Below, in pieces: positions 34,378 to 44,427 of a DNA stretch of 64,000 nucleotides. Numbering within the stretch: position 1 is the first letter of the stretch; the number at the start of each line of letters is the position of its first letter. The translations under genes and the position numbers were made by a program. The notes below the pieces were generated by a model. It did not search any database. It was given only the letters and a program-made list of their open reading frames with translations, and was not told the origin of the DNA. Source of the stretch: Roseateles_B flavus (lineage in GTDB: Bacteria > Pseudomonadota > Gammaproteobacteria > Burkholderiales > Burkholderiaceae_C); NCBI RefSeq assembly GCF_039872765.1, contig NZ_JBDPZC010000015.1, forward strand, positions 1 through 64,000, in the 5' to 3' direction.

Positions 34378-34429
34378 GCATGCCGGCTCAATACAATGCG
34401 GGCCACCTCGAGACCCGCATCACCTGCCC

Positions 34430-35101
34430 ATGACCACCACCTCCACGCCCCTTGCCCAGGAATTCGTTGCCTTTGCCGTGGAGGCGGGCGTGCTGCGCTT
34501 TGGCGAGTTCAAGACCAAGGCCGGCCGCCTGAGCCCCTACTTCTTCAATGCCGGGCTCTTCAACGACGGCGCCAAGCTGGGCCGCCTGGCCGAGTTCTAC
34601 GCCAAGACGCTGCTGGCCTCGGGCATCGAGTTCGACATGATCTTCGGCCCGGCCTACAAGGGCATCACCCTGGCCGCCGCCGTCTCGGTGGAGCTGGCCC
34701 GCCTGGGCCACAACAAGCCCTTTGCCTACAACCGCAAGGAAGCCAAGGACCATGGCGAGGGCGGCACCCTTGTCGGCGCACCGGTGCAGGGCCGGGTGCT
34801 GATCATCGACGACGTGATCTCCGCCGGCACCTCGGTGCGCGAGTCCATCGCCATGATCCAGGCCGCGGGCGCGACGCCCTGCGGCGTCTCGATCGCCCTG
34901 GACCGCCAGGAGAAGGCGGCCGAGAACGGCGTCGAGCAGCCCTGGTCGGCAGTGCAGTATGTCAACCGCCAGCTGCAATTGCCCGTGAGTGCCATTGCCG
35001 GGCTGTCCGACTTGCTGCAGTATCTGCACCACAACAGCTCGGCGGACATCGCCGCCCATGCGGCGGCTGTCCAGGCCTATCGAGATCGCTACGGAGTCTG
35101 A
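34430..35101 (+). CDS. pyrE: Orotate phosphoribosyltransferase
   Basis: PyrE converts orotate and PRPP to OMP in de novo pyrimidine synthesis. The 223-residue protein has the PRPP-binding signature VLIIDDVISAGTSVRESI and the N-terminal FGEFKTKAGRLSPYFFNAG, and FGPAYKGITLA contributes to phosphate binding. It starts at ATG 34430. The stop overlaps the start of the DUF4124-like gene by one base (TGATG). Confidence 0.95.
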   Translation: MTTTSTPLAQEFVAFAVEAGVLRFGEFKTKAGRLSPYFFNAGLFNDGAKLGRLAEFYAKTLLASGIEFDMIFGPAYKGITLAAAVSVELARLGHNKPFAYNRKEAKDHGEGGTLVGAPVQGRVLIIDDVISAGTSVRESIAMIQAAGATPCGVSIALDRQEKAAENGVEQPWSAVQYVNRQLQLPVSAIAGLSDLLQYLHHNSSADIAAHAAAVQAYRDRYGV

Positions 35102-35853
35102 TGCCACTTCCGCGCCGCCCCATGTTCTCGCGCCAGTCCCTGGGCCTGTCCCTGCGTCCGTCGCTGCCGCTGCTGGCTGCCTTGCTGGGCCTGCTGGGGA
35201 CAGGTCTTGCCCAGGCCCAGAGCAAGCCCATCTACAGCTGCGTGGCGCCGGACGGCCGCAAGCTGACCTCGGACCGCCCCATCCCCGAATGCGCCACCCG
35301 GGAGCAGAAGCTGCACAACCCGGACGGCTCAGTGAAGTCCGTGCTGCCGCCCGCCATGTCCATGGAGGAGAAGGCGGCGTATGAGCTGCGGGAGCGCAAG
35401 CTGGCCGCGGAGCGCGCGGCTCAGCAGGACGCGATCCGTCGCGACCGCAACCTCATGATCCGCTACCGCAACGAGTCCGCCCACCGCGAGGCCCGGGAGT
35501 CGGCGCTGGACGACATCAACAAGGCCATGCAGGTCTCGGAGCGCCGCATCAAGGAGCTGGCCGCCGAGCGCAAGCCCCTGCTGGAAGAGGCGGAGTTCTA
35601 CAAGGGCAAGCCCATGCCCGGCAAGCTCCGGCAGCAGCTGGATGCCAACGAGGTCTCGGTGGAGGCGCAGCGCGTGCTGATCGAGAACCAGAAGGCCGAG
35701 CTGGTGCGGGTCAACAAGGTCTTCGACCTCGAGCTGCAGCGCCTGAAGAAGCTGTGGGGCGGCGCCCCGCCGGGCAGCCTCGACGGCCCGGCTGCGCCCG
35801 CCGCCTCCCAGCCGAGCAGTTCGCCGCAGCCCGCCTCGGGCAGCAGCCGCTGA
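35101..35853 (+). CDS. Exported DUF4124-like protein with coiled coil
   Basis: The 250-residue exported protein has a signal peptide at ~1-40 (LLGLLGTGLAQAQ). A DUF4124-like N-terminal domain follows (IYSCVAPDGRKLTSDRPIPE), then a long charged helical region (~85-215) likely to form a coiled coil, and a Pro/Ser/Ala tail. The function of DUF4124 proteins is unknown; many are periplasmic. An ATG at 35122 gives a shorter signal. Coupled to pyrE, a pairing common in related Burkholderiales as I recall. Confidence 0.75.
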   Translation: MPLPRRPMFSRQSLGLSLRPSLPLLAALLGLLGTGLAQAQSKPIYSCVAPDGRKLTSDRPIPECATREQKLHNPDGSVKSVLPPAMSMEEKAAYELRERKLAAERAAQQDAIRRDRNLMIRYRNESAHREARESALDDINKAMQVSERRIKELAAERKPLLEEAEFYKGKPMPGKLRQQLDANEVSVEAQRVLIENQKAELVRVNKVFDLELQRLKKLWGGAPPGSLDGPAAPAASQPSSSPQPASGSSR

Positions 35854-35893
35854 GAGGCCGCGTCCAGGGCCTGCCTGCCGGCCCCTCAATGAC

Positions 35894-35919
35894 AAAGGCC
35901 GCTGTCTCCAGCGGCCTTT
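35894..35919. terminator. Bidirectional terminator between the DUF4124-like gene and gatB
   Basis: AAAGGCCGCTG and CAGCGGCCTTT form a perfect 11 bp stem around TCTC. A/T tracts on both sides make it usable by both convergent genes. Confidence 0.85.
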
Positions 35920-35940
35920 CTGCATGGCGCGGACCGGTCC

Positions 35941-37398
<1,458 letters not shown>

Positions 37399-37400
37399 GC

Positions 37401-38888
37401 TCAGATTCCGTTCGGGGCACGGGTGTGCCAGTCGGTGGCCTGCTGCAGGGCGTGCGCGGTGTGCAGCAGCTGCCCTTCCTTGAAGTAGTTGCCGATCAGC
37501 TGCAGGCCGACGGGCATGCCGGCCTCGCCGAAGCCCACCGGCACGCTCATGCCCGGCAGGCCGGCCAGCGAGCCGGGCAGCGTGAAGATGTCGGCCAGGT
37601 AGGCCTTGACCGGATCCTCCGCACCCTCGCCTGCCTTCCAGGCCACGCTGGGGGCGACCGGGCCGGCGATGACGTCGCAGTGCTGGAAGGCCTGCTGGAA
37701 GTCGTCGGCAATCATGCGGCGCAGCTTCTGGGCCTGCAGGTAGTAGGCGTCGTAGTAGCCGTGGCTCAGCACATAGGTGCCGATCATGATGCGGCGCTTG
37801 ACCTCGGGGCCGAAGCCTTCGGCACGGGTCTTCTTGTACATGTCCAGAAGATCCGTGTAGTTGGCTGCGCGATGGCCGAACTTCACGCCATCAAAGCGGC
37901 TTAGGTTCGAGCTGGCCTCGGCCGGGGCGATGATGTAGTAGACCGGGATGGCCAGCTCCGTGCGGGGCAGGCTCACCTCCACGAGCGTGGCGCCCAGCTT
38001 CTCCAGCTCAGCCAGGCCCTGGCGCACGGCGCTGTTGACGTCGGCGGACAGCGCGGCGGGGAAGAACTCACGAGGCAGGCCGATGCGCAGGCCCTTCAGC
38101 GGCTGTGCGGCCGTGGCGCCTTCGCGGGGGGCCAGCATCTGCGCATGGAAGTCCTGCGGGGGCTGGTTGATGCTGGTGGCGTCGCGCTCGTCAAAGCCGC
38201 TCATGGCGGACAGCAGCAGGGCGCAGTCCTCGGCCGAGCGGGCCATGGGGCCGGCCTGGTCCAGGCTGGAGGCGAAGGCGATCATCCCGTAGCGCGAGCA
38301 CACGCCATACGTCGGCTTGATGCCGGTGATGCCGGTGAAGCTGGCCGGCTGGCGGATCGAGCCGCCGGTGTCGGTGCCGGTGGTGGCGGGCACCAGGCGG
38401 GCCGCCACGGCCACGGCCGAGCCGCCCGAGGAGCCGCCGGGCACGCGGCTGCGGTCCCAGGGGTTGTGGGCCGGGCCGAAGGCGCTGTTCTCGTTGGCCG
38501 AGCCCATGGCGAACTCGTCGCAGTTGAGCTTGCCCAGCGAGAAGGTGCCGGCCGCGTTCAGGCGGGCCACGACGGTGGCGTCAAAGGGGCTGCGGTAGCC
38601 GGCCAGGATCTTGGAGCCGGCCGTGGTGGGCATGTCCGCGGTGACGTAGATGTCCTTGTGCGCCAGCGGGATGCCCAGCAGGGGGCTGGCCTCGCCGGCA
38701 GCCAGGCGGCGGTCGGCCTCGGCCGCATGGGCCAGGGCGCCGTCGGCGTCCACATGGAGGAAGGCGCCCAGTTGCGACGCGGCGGTAACCCGTGCAAGAA
38801 GGTGTTGGGTCAGCTCGGTGGCGGAGAAGGCCTTGGCGCGCAGGCCCTGGCCGAGCTCGGCCACGCCCATTTCGTGGAGAGACTTCAT
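37401..38888 (-). CDS. gatA: Asp-tRNA(Asn)/Glu-tRNA(Gln) amidotransferase subunit A
   Basis: The 495-residue amidase-signature enzyme releases ammonia from glutamine for transamidation. The Ser-cisSer-Lys triad is visible: the catalytic Lys in PLAHKDIYVT and the two serines in VPGGSSGGSAVAVAARL and TGTDTGGSIRQPASF. It overlaps gatC by 4 bp, and gatB follows after 2 bp. The heterotrimer supplies Asn-tRNA or Gln-tRNA where the direct synthetases are missing. Confidence 0.96.
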   Translation of the reverse strand: MKSLHEMGVAELGQGLRAKAFSATELTQHLLARVTAASQLGAFLHVDADGALAHAAEADRRLAAGEASPLLGIPLAHKDIYVTADMPTTAGSKILAGYRSPFDATVVARLNAAGTFSLGKLNCDEFAMGSANENSAFGPAHNPWDRSRVPGGSSGGSAVAVAARLVPATTGTDTGGSIRQPASFTGITGIKPTYGVCSRYGMIAFASSLDQAGPMARSAEDCALLLSAMSGFDERDATSINQPPQDFHAQMLAPREGATAAQPLKGLRIGLPREFFPAALSADVNSAVRQGLAELEKLGATLVEVSLPRTELAIPVYYIIAPAEASSNLSRFDGVKFGHRAANYTDLLDMYKKTRAEGFGPEVKRRIMIGTYVLSHGYYDAYYLQAQKLRRMIADDFQQAFQHCDVIAGPVAPSVAWKAGEGAEDPVKAYLADIFTLPGSLAGLPGMSVPVGFGEAGMPVGLQLIGNYFKEGQLLHTAHALQQATDWHTRAPNGI

Positions 38889-39184
38889 TCGATGACCTTG
38901 GGGACCAGGAAGAGGCCGTCCTCGACGGCGGGGGCGCTTCGCTGGTTGAGCTCGCGCTGGTTGCTCTCGGTGACCGCGTCCTCGCGCAGGCGCAATTGCA
39001 CGTCCTGCACGGCGGAAAGCGGCGTGTAGAGCGGCTCGACACCGCTGGTGTCCACCGCGCTCATCTGCTCGACGATGGAGAAAAAGCCATTGAGCTGGCC
39101 GAGCAAGGCGCCTTGCTCCGCATCGGAAAGTTCGAGGCGGGCGAGGTTGGCGATGCGGCTCACGTCATCCTGGGTCAGGGCCAT
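38885..39184 (-). CDS. gatC: Asp-tRNA(Asn)/Glu-tRNA(Gln) amidotransferase subunit C
   Basis: The 99-residue structural subunit wraps around GatA and GatB. The N-terminal helix DVSRIANLARLELSDAEQGA and the C-terminal motif AVTESNQRELNQRSAPAVED then FLVPKVIE are typical. It is the first gene of gatCAB. The ATG at 39184 is chosen on family length. It is divergent from mreB across a 369 bp gap. Confidence 0.95.
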   Translation of the reverse strand: MALTQDDVSRIANLARLELSDAEQGALLGQLNGFFSIVEQMSAVDTSGVEPLYTPLSAVQDVQLRLREDAVTESNQRELNQRSAPAVEDGLFLVPKVIE

Positions 39185-39553
39185 GGGCGAGTCCGGGTCG
39201 GTTGGAGGTCCTGGGCATCGCGTCGATGCTCGATGAAAACTCGGCGTCGGGCGCGATGCATTGCCGCTTACAGACTGCAAAAACAGGGGCTGTCAGGGGC
39301 TAGTCAGGGGTCTAAACAAAGGGGTGATCGGGTATTATCTCCGCTTATCTCCATGGTAACGGGGCTGCAGGCCGCCAAGGCACCGGCAGCCTCGTTGCAC
39401 ATGGTGCGAACACCCCCGTGCAGCCCTGGTGTCACCGCCTCGGCTGCATTCGTTTGACGCCCGCCGCCCCTCCCGAGGCCCATCCTGAGAATTGCCAGTG
39501 CCGAGCCCGCGTGATCCCTGCCGCCGCCCGGCCTGAAGCCCCAGCCCCACACC
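39185..39553. other. gatC-mreB divergent promoter region
   Basis: No coding sequence is supported in these ~370 bp. A -10-like TATTAT at 39333-39338 in the + direction, in a locally A/T-rich stretch, could serve mreB with a weak -35. CAGGGGCTAGTCAGGGG near 39290-39310 contains a short direct repeat (GTCAGGGG, twice, 11 bp apart). The minus-strand promoter for gatCAB was not resolved. Confidence 0.4.
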
Positions 39554-40597
39554 ATGTTTTCGTCCCTGCGCCGCTACTTCTCCACCGACCTGGCCATCGA
39601 CCTCGGCACCGCCAACACGCTGATCTATGTGCGTGGCAAGGGCATCGTGCTGGATGAACCCTCCGTCGTCGCCATCCGCCACGAAGGCGGCTCCAGCGGC
39701 AAGAAGACCATCCAGGCCGTCGGCCGCGAGGCCAAGGCCATGCTGGGCAAGGTGCCCGGCAACATCGAGGCCATTCGCCCGATGAAGGACGGCGTGATCG
39801 CCGACTTCGTGATCACCGAGCAGATGATCAAGCAGTTCATCAAGATGGTGCACGACACCAAGCTGCTGCGCCCCTCGCCCTGCATCATCATCTGCGTGCC
39901 CTGCGGCTCGACCCAGGTCGAGAAGCGCGCCATCCGTGACGCCGCCCTGGGTGCCGGCGCCTCGCGCGTGGAACTGATCGAGGAACCCATGGCCGCCGCC
40001 ATCGGCGCCGGTCTGCCGGTCTCCGAAGCCTCGGGCTCCATGGTCATCGACATCGGCGGCGGCACCACCGAGGTCGGCGTGATCTCGCTGGGCGGCATGG
40101 TCTACAAGGGCTCGGTGCGCGTTGGCGGCGACAAGTTCGACGAAGCCATCATCAACTACATCCGCCGCAACTACGGCATGCTGATCGGCGAGCCCACCGC
40201 CGAGGCGATCAAGAAGCAGATCGGCTCCGCCTTCCCCGGCTCCGAGGTGAAGGAGATGGAAGTGAAGGGCCGCAACCTCAGCGAGGGCGTGCCGCGCAGC
40301 TTCACCATCTCGTCCAACGAGATCCTGGAAGCCCTGACCGACCCGCTGAACCAGATCGTGTCCGCCGTGAAGAACGCGCTGGAGCAGACCCCGCCCGAGC
40401 TGGGTGCCGACATCGCCGAGCGCGGCATGATGCTGACCGGCGGCGGCGCCCTGCTGCGTGACCTGGACCGCCTGCTGGCCGAGGAAACCGGCCTGCCTGT
40501 GCTGGTGGCCGAGGACCCGCTGACCTGCGTGGTGCGCGGTTGCGGCATGGCGCTGGAGCACATGGAACGCCTCGGCTCCATCTTCGCTTCCGAGTGA
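39554..40597 (+). CDS. mreB: Rod-shape-determining actin homologue MreB
   Basis: The 347-residue bacterial actin forms membrane-associated filaments that guide lateral cell-wall synthesis. The phosphate-1 motif is IDLGTANTLIYVRGKGIVLD and phosphate-2 is MVIDIGGGTTEVGVISLGG; LTGGGALLRDLDRLL is the adenosine motif. It is the first gene of mreB-mreC-mreD-mrdA-rodA. A ~155 bp gap containing a repeat-like sequence separates it from mreC. The presence of the whole module implies a rod-shaped cell. Confidence 0.97.
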   Translation: MFSSLRRYFSTDLAIDLGTANTLIYVRGKGIVLDEPSVVAIRHEGGSSGKKTIQAVGREAKAMLGKVPGNIEAIRPMKDGVIADFVITEQMIKQFIKMVHDTKLLRPSPCIIICVPCGSTQVEKRAIRDAALGAGASRVELIEEPMAAAIGAGLPVSEASGSMVIDIGGGTTEVGVISLGGMVYKGSVRVGGDKFDEAIINYIRRNYGMLIGEPTAEAIKKQIGSAFPGSEVKEMEVKGRNLSEGVPRSFTISSNEILEALTDPLNQIVSAVKNALEQTPPELGADIAERGMMLTGGGALLRDLDRLLAEETGLPVLVAEDPLTCVVRGCGMALEHMERLGSIFASE

Positions 40598-40629
40598 GGC
40601 CTGCTGCGCGGCCGCCATGCGTCGTTGGG

Positions 40630-40692
40630 CGGTGCTCGGGATCCTCACGTACCTCCAGTACGCTCCGGTCCCTGCGCTCCGTCCGCCTAGCC
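40630..40692. repeat. Interspersed-repeat-like hairpin between mreB and mreC
   Basis: The stretch contains GTAC-CTCCA-GTAC flanked by partly complementary GGATCC... and ...CGGTCC arms, then CCTGCGCTCCGTCCGCC. Intergenic sequences of the form CTCACGTAC-n5-GTACGCTCCGG recur in many betaproteobacterial genomes as I recall. Only one copy is in this window, so the repeat status is unproven here. It could attenuate mreB to mreCD transcription. Confidence 0.35.
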
Positions 40693-40752
40693 TGGCGCCC
40701 GCTCGCGACGGCCCGATACACCGTGATGGCCTGACCAACTAGTTCGCAAGCC

Positions 40753-41769
40753 ATGCCCTTCGGCACCCTGGAGCGCAATGCGCCGCCGCTGTTCCGCCAA
40801 GGCCCCTCGGCCTTGACGCGGCTGCTGCTGTGCGCGGCCTTCGCCATTTTCCTGATGGTGCTGGATGCCCGCTTCAAGGTGGCGCAGCCGGCGCGCACGG
40901 CCGTGGCCCTGGTGCTCAACCCGGCGCAGCGCCTGTTGCTGTCGCCCGTCGATGCCTGGGAGAACCTGGGCGACTACCTCCGTGGCATGGAGAAGGCCAT
41001 GGCTGCCGAGGACCTGGCGCGGCGCCAGCTCGTGGCGCAGGCCGAGCGCCTGTCGCGCGCCCAGCAGCTGCAGGCCGAGAACCAGCGCCTGCGCGAGCTG
41101 CTCAAGATGCAGCAGGCTCAGTCCGTGAGCGCGGTCGCGGCCGAGGTGCTTTATGAGGCACCGGATCCCTACTCCCGCCGCGTCAGCATCGACCGCGGCA
41201 GCCAGCACGGCGTGCACCTCAGCTCGCCGGTGATCACCGAGGCCGGCGTGCTGGGCCAGGTGACGCGGGTCTACACCTTCTCGTCCGAGGTGACCCTCAT
41301 CACCGACAAGGACGCCGCCATCCCCGTGCTCAACACCCGCACCCAGCAGCGCGGCGTGGCCTTCGGCGGCGAACGCGGCCTGGAGCTGCGCTTCACCGCT
41401 GCCAATGCCGACATCCAGGCGGGCGATGTGCTCTCCACCTCGGGCCTGGACGGCATCTACCCCCCGGGCCTGCCGGTGGCCAAGGTGGCCCAGGTGGAAC
41501 GCCGCGGCGACACCAGCTTCGCCCGCGTGAGCCTGCAGGCCACCGTGCCCGTGGACAGCGTGCGCCATGTGCTGGTGCTGGCCCCGCTGGCCGTGCATGA
41601 GGCTGCCCGCGCCGAGGCCGCCGAGGCCGCCAGCAAGGAAGCGCAGGCCCTGGCCGAGCGCAAGGCCCAGGCCAAGGCCGATGCCAAGCTGCGGGCCGCC
41701 GAGCTGAAGGCGGCGAAGGAGGCTGCCAAGGAAGCGAGCAAGGACAGCAAGGGAGGGAGCCCGCGATGA
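40753..41769 (+). CDS. mreC: Rod-shape-determining protein MreC
   Basis: The 338-residue bitopic inner-membrane protein has one membrane helix (~22-38), a coiled coil (~75-118) and a periplasmic beta-barrel domain pair (VITEAGVLGQVTRVYTFSSE, VLSTSGLDGIYPPGLPVAKV). The C-terminal ~55 residues form an Ala/Lys/Glu-rich, probably helical or disordered tail, longer than in E. coli MreC. It bridges MreB, PBP2 and RodA. It overlaps mreD by 4 bp. Confidence 0.95.
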   Translation: MPFGTLERNAPPLFRQGPSALTRLLLCAAFAIFLMVLDARFKVAQPARTAVALVLNPAQRLLLSPVDAWENLGDYLRGMEKAMAAEDLARRQLVAQAERLSRAQQLQAENQRLRELLKMQQAQSVSAVAAEVLYEAPDPYSRRVSIDRGSQHGVHLSSPVITEAGVLGQVTRVYTFSSEVTLITDKDAAIPVLNTRTQQRGVAFGGERGLELRFTAANADIQAGDVLSTSGLDGIYPPGLPVAKVAQVERRGDTSFARVSLQATVPVDSVRHVLVLAPLAVHEAARAEAAEAASKEAQALAERKAQAKADAKLRAAELKAAKEAAKEASKDSKGGSPR

Positions 41770-42287
41770 TCATGCCGCGCGCCGCCAGCCAGCTGCTGCT
41801 GCCGGCCAACCCCCTCTTCATCGCCTTCAGCCTGCTGCTGGCCCTGATGCTGGACATGGTGCCCCTGGGCCGCCAGCCGGCCATGCCGGACTTCCTGTCC
41901 ATCGTGCTGGTGTTCTGGAACGTGCACCAGCCGCGCCGGGTCAACGTCGGCTGGGCCTTCCTCTTCGGCCTGCTGGTGGACGTGCACCACGGCGCCCTGC
42001 TGGGCCAGCACGCCCTGGCCTACAGCGGCCTGAGCTTCGGCGCCGTCGCGCTCCACCGCCGCCTGCCCTGGTTCACGCGCTGGGGTCAGGCCTTGCATGT
42101 GCTGCCGCTGTTCGCGCTGGCCCATGCGGTGTCTCTGGTGGTGCGCCTGGCCGTGGGCGGCATGTGGCCGGGCTGGCCGTTGCTGCTGGCGCCTTTCTTC
42201 GAGGCCCTGCTGTGGCCCCTGGCCAGCTGGATCCTGCTGGCGCCGCAGCGCCGTCCGCCCGACCGCGACGAGCACCGCCCGCTGTGA
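41766..42287 (+). CDS. mreD: Rod-shape-determining protein MreD
   Basis: The 173-residue polytopic inner-membrane protein has five or six hydrophobic helices. The pattern FIAFSLLLALMLDMVPLG, and FLFGLLVDVHHGALLGQHAL with its conserved Asp and Gln/His, is typical of MreD. It is coupled to mreC by a 4 bp overlap and lies 19 bp before mrdA. Confidence 0.93.
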   Translation: MIMPRAASQLLLPANPLFIAFSLLLALMLDMVPLGRQPAMPDFLSIVLVFWNVHQPRRVNVGWAFLFGLLVDVHHGALLGQHALAYSGLSFGAVALHRRLPWFTRWGQALHVLPLFALAHAVSLVVRLAVGGMWPGWPLLLAPFFEALLWPLASWILLAPQRRPPDRDEHRPL

Positions 42288-42306
42288 GGCGGGGCCCTCT
42301 GCCTCC

Positions 42307-44427
42307 ATGACCCAGCTGCACAACATCCACCAGGAGCAGGCGCGCTTTCGCGTGCGGGTGCTGGCGGCCGCCGGTTTCGTGCTGTTCTGCTTCGGCCTGC
42401 TGGCCGCGCGCCTGGTCTACCTGCAGGTGATGCAGCATGAGACCCTGCTGGAGCGCGCCGAGTCCAACCGTGTGACCGTGGTGCCCATCGTGCCCAACCG
42501 CGGCCTCATCGTGGACCGCAATGGCGTGGTGCTGGCCAGCAACTACTCGGCCTACACGCTGGAGATCACGCCCTCCAAGGTGGTCGACCTGGACGCCACC
42601 ATCAACGAGCTGGCCGAGGTGGTGGAGATCCAGGGCCGCGACCGCAAACGCTTCAAGCGCCTGATGGAGGAGAGCAAGAACTTCGAGTCCCTGCCCATCC
42701 GCACCAAGCTGACGGACGCCGAGGTGGCGCGCTTCGCCGCCCAGCGTTTCCGCTTCCCCGGCGTGGACATCAAGGCGCGACTCTTCCGCAGCTACCCGCT
42801 GGGCGAGGTGGGCAGCCACCTGATCGGCTACATCGGCCGCATCAACCAGGCCGAGAAGAAGGCCATGGAGGAGTGGGCGGACGAGGACGTCGCCAACTAC
42901 CGCGGCACCGAGTACATCGGCAAGCTGGGCCTGGAGCAGTACTACGAGCGCGAGCTGCACGGCCAGACCGGCTTCGAGCAGATGGAGACCAGCGCCGCCG
43001 GCCGCGCCGTGCGCCGGCTGCGCCACCAGCCGCCCACGCCGGGCAATACGCTGAAGCTGTCCATCGACATCCGTCTGCAGGCGCTGGTGGAGGAGCTGTT
43101 CAAGGACCGCCGCGGTGCCCTGGTGGCCATCGACCCCCGCAACGGTGAGGTCCTGGCCTTCGTCTCCAAGCCGACCTTCGACCCCAACCTCTTCGTCGAC
43201 GGCATCGACGCCGACAGCTGGACCGCGCTCAACGAGGACATCGACAAGCCCCTGCTCAACCGTGCCCTGCGCGGCACCTACCCGCCGGGCTCCACCTTCA
43301 AGCCCCTGATGGCCATGGCCGCGCTCAACAGCGGCAAGCGCGCCGCGAGCACGGTGATCATGGACAACCTGACCTACAGCTTCGGCGGCCGCACGTTCGG
43401 CAGCCCGGAGACCGATCGCCCCGGCCCCAAGGACATGCGCCTGGCCATCGTCAGCTCCTCCAACGTCTACTTCTACAGCCTGGCCAACGAGATGGGCGTG
43501 GACCTGATCCACGATCAGCTGGAGCCCTTCGGCCTGGGCCGCAAGACCGGCATCGACTTGGCTGGCGAGGTGACGGGCGACCTGCCTTCGCAGGAGTGGA
43601 AGCGCAAGAAGTTCCGCAAGGCCGAGCAGCAGAAGTGGTACGCCGGCGAGACCATCTCGCTGGGCATCGGCCAGGGTTACAACAACTTCACCATGCTGCA
43701 GATGGCCACGGCCTACGCCACGCTCTCCACCGGCGGCCAGCGCTTCAAGCCCCGGCTGGTGCGCGAGATCGAGGATGTGGTCCAGCACCAGGGCCGGCTC
43801 ATCGCCAGCGAGGCCCTGGACCCGATCCCCCTCAAGCCCGAGCAGGTGGACGTGATCCGCAATGCCATGAACGGCGTGACGCTGGAGGGCACCTCGCGCC
43901 AGGTCTTCATGGGCGCGCCCTACCAGAGCGGCGGCAAGACCGGCACCGCGCAGGCCGTGGGCCTGAAGGCCGGCGAGAAGTACAGCAGCATCAAGACCGA
44001 CGAGCACAAGCGCGACCACTCGCTCTACGTCGCCTTCGCGCCGGTGGACAAGCCCACCATCGCCCTGGCCGTGATCGTTGAGAACGCGGGCTGGGGCTCG
44101 GGCGCCGCCGCGCCCATCGCACGGCGCGTGTTCGACTACGCCCTGCTGGGCCAGTACCCCAGCGAGGAAGACATCGCCCAGACGCAGCAGGGCAAGACCA
44201 TGGCCCCGATCGGCACGCCACGCAAGGCCAGCGAGGTGCCCCTGCCCGGCCAGCCGGTGCTGGTGCCGCTGGCGGCCAGTGCGGCGCTCCCGGCCTCCGT
44301 GCCGGCCGCGGCCTCCATGCCCCTGTCGACGCCGAGCCGCGGAGGAGCGCCCGCCTCGGCGCCCGCGACGCTGCCCGCCCGCCCGGCCACCTCGGCCGCC
44401 GCCACCGCCAGCGGAGCCCGCCCATGA
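42307..44427 (+). CDS. mrdA: Penicillin-binding protein 2 (transpeptidase)
   Basis: The 706-residue class-B PBP cross-links peptidoglycan in the elongasome. It has one membrane helix (~20-40) and a pedestal/dimerisation domain. The transpeptidase has the active-site SxxK (S329-TFK, in YPPGSTFKPLMAM), SSN in IVSSSNVYFYS and KTG in SGGKTGTAQAV. The last ~70 residues form an Ala/Pro/Ser/Thr-rich tail absent from E. coli PBP2, likely disordered in the periplasm. It overlaps rodA by 4 bp. Also known as pbp2. Confidence 0.96.
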   Translation: MTQLHNIHQEQARFRVRVLAAAGFVLFCFGLLAARLVYLQVMQHETLLERAESNRVTVVPIVPNRGLIVDRNGVVLASNYSAYTLEITPSKVVDLDATINELAEVVEIQGRDRKRFKRLMEESKNFESLPIRTKLTDAEVARFAAQRFRFPGVDIKARLFRSYPLGEVGSHLIGYIGRINQAEKKAMEEWADEDVANYRGTEYIGKLGLEQYYERELHGQTGFEQMETSAAGRAVRRLRHQPPTPGNTLKLSIDIRLQALVEELFKDRRGALVAIDPRNGEVLAFVSKPTFDPNLFVDGIDADSWTALNEDIDKPLLNRALRGTYPPGSTFKPLMAMAALNSGKRAASTVIMDNLTYSFGGRTFGSPETDRPGPKDMRLAIVSSSNVYFYSLANEMGVDLIHDQLEPFGLGRKTGIDLAGEVTGDLPSQEWKRKKFRKAEQQKWYAGETISLGIGQGYNNFTMLQMATAYATLSTGGQRFKPRLVREIEDVVQHQGRLIASEALDPIPLKPEQVDVIRNAMNGVTLEGTSRQVFMGAPYQSGGKTGTAQAVGLKAGEKYSSIKTDEHKRDHSLYVAFAPVDKPTIALAVIVENAGWGSGAAAPIARRVFDYALLGQYPSEEDIAQTQQGKTMAPIGTPRKASEVPLPGQPVLVPLAASAALPASVPAAASMPLSTPSRGGAPASAPATLPARPATSAAATASGARP

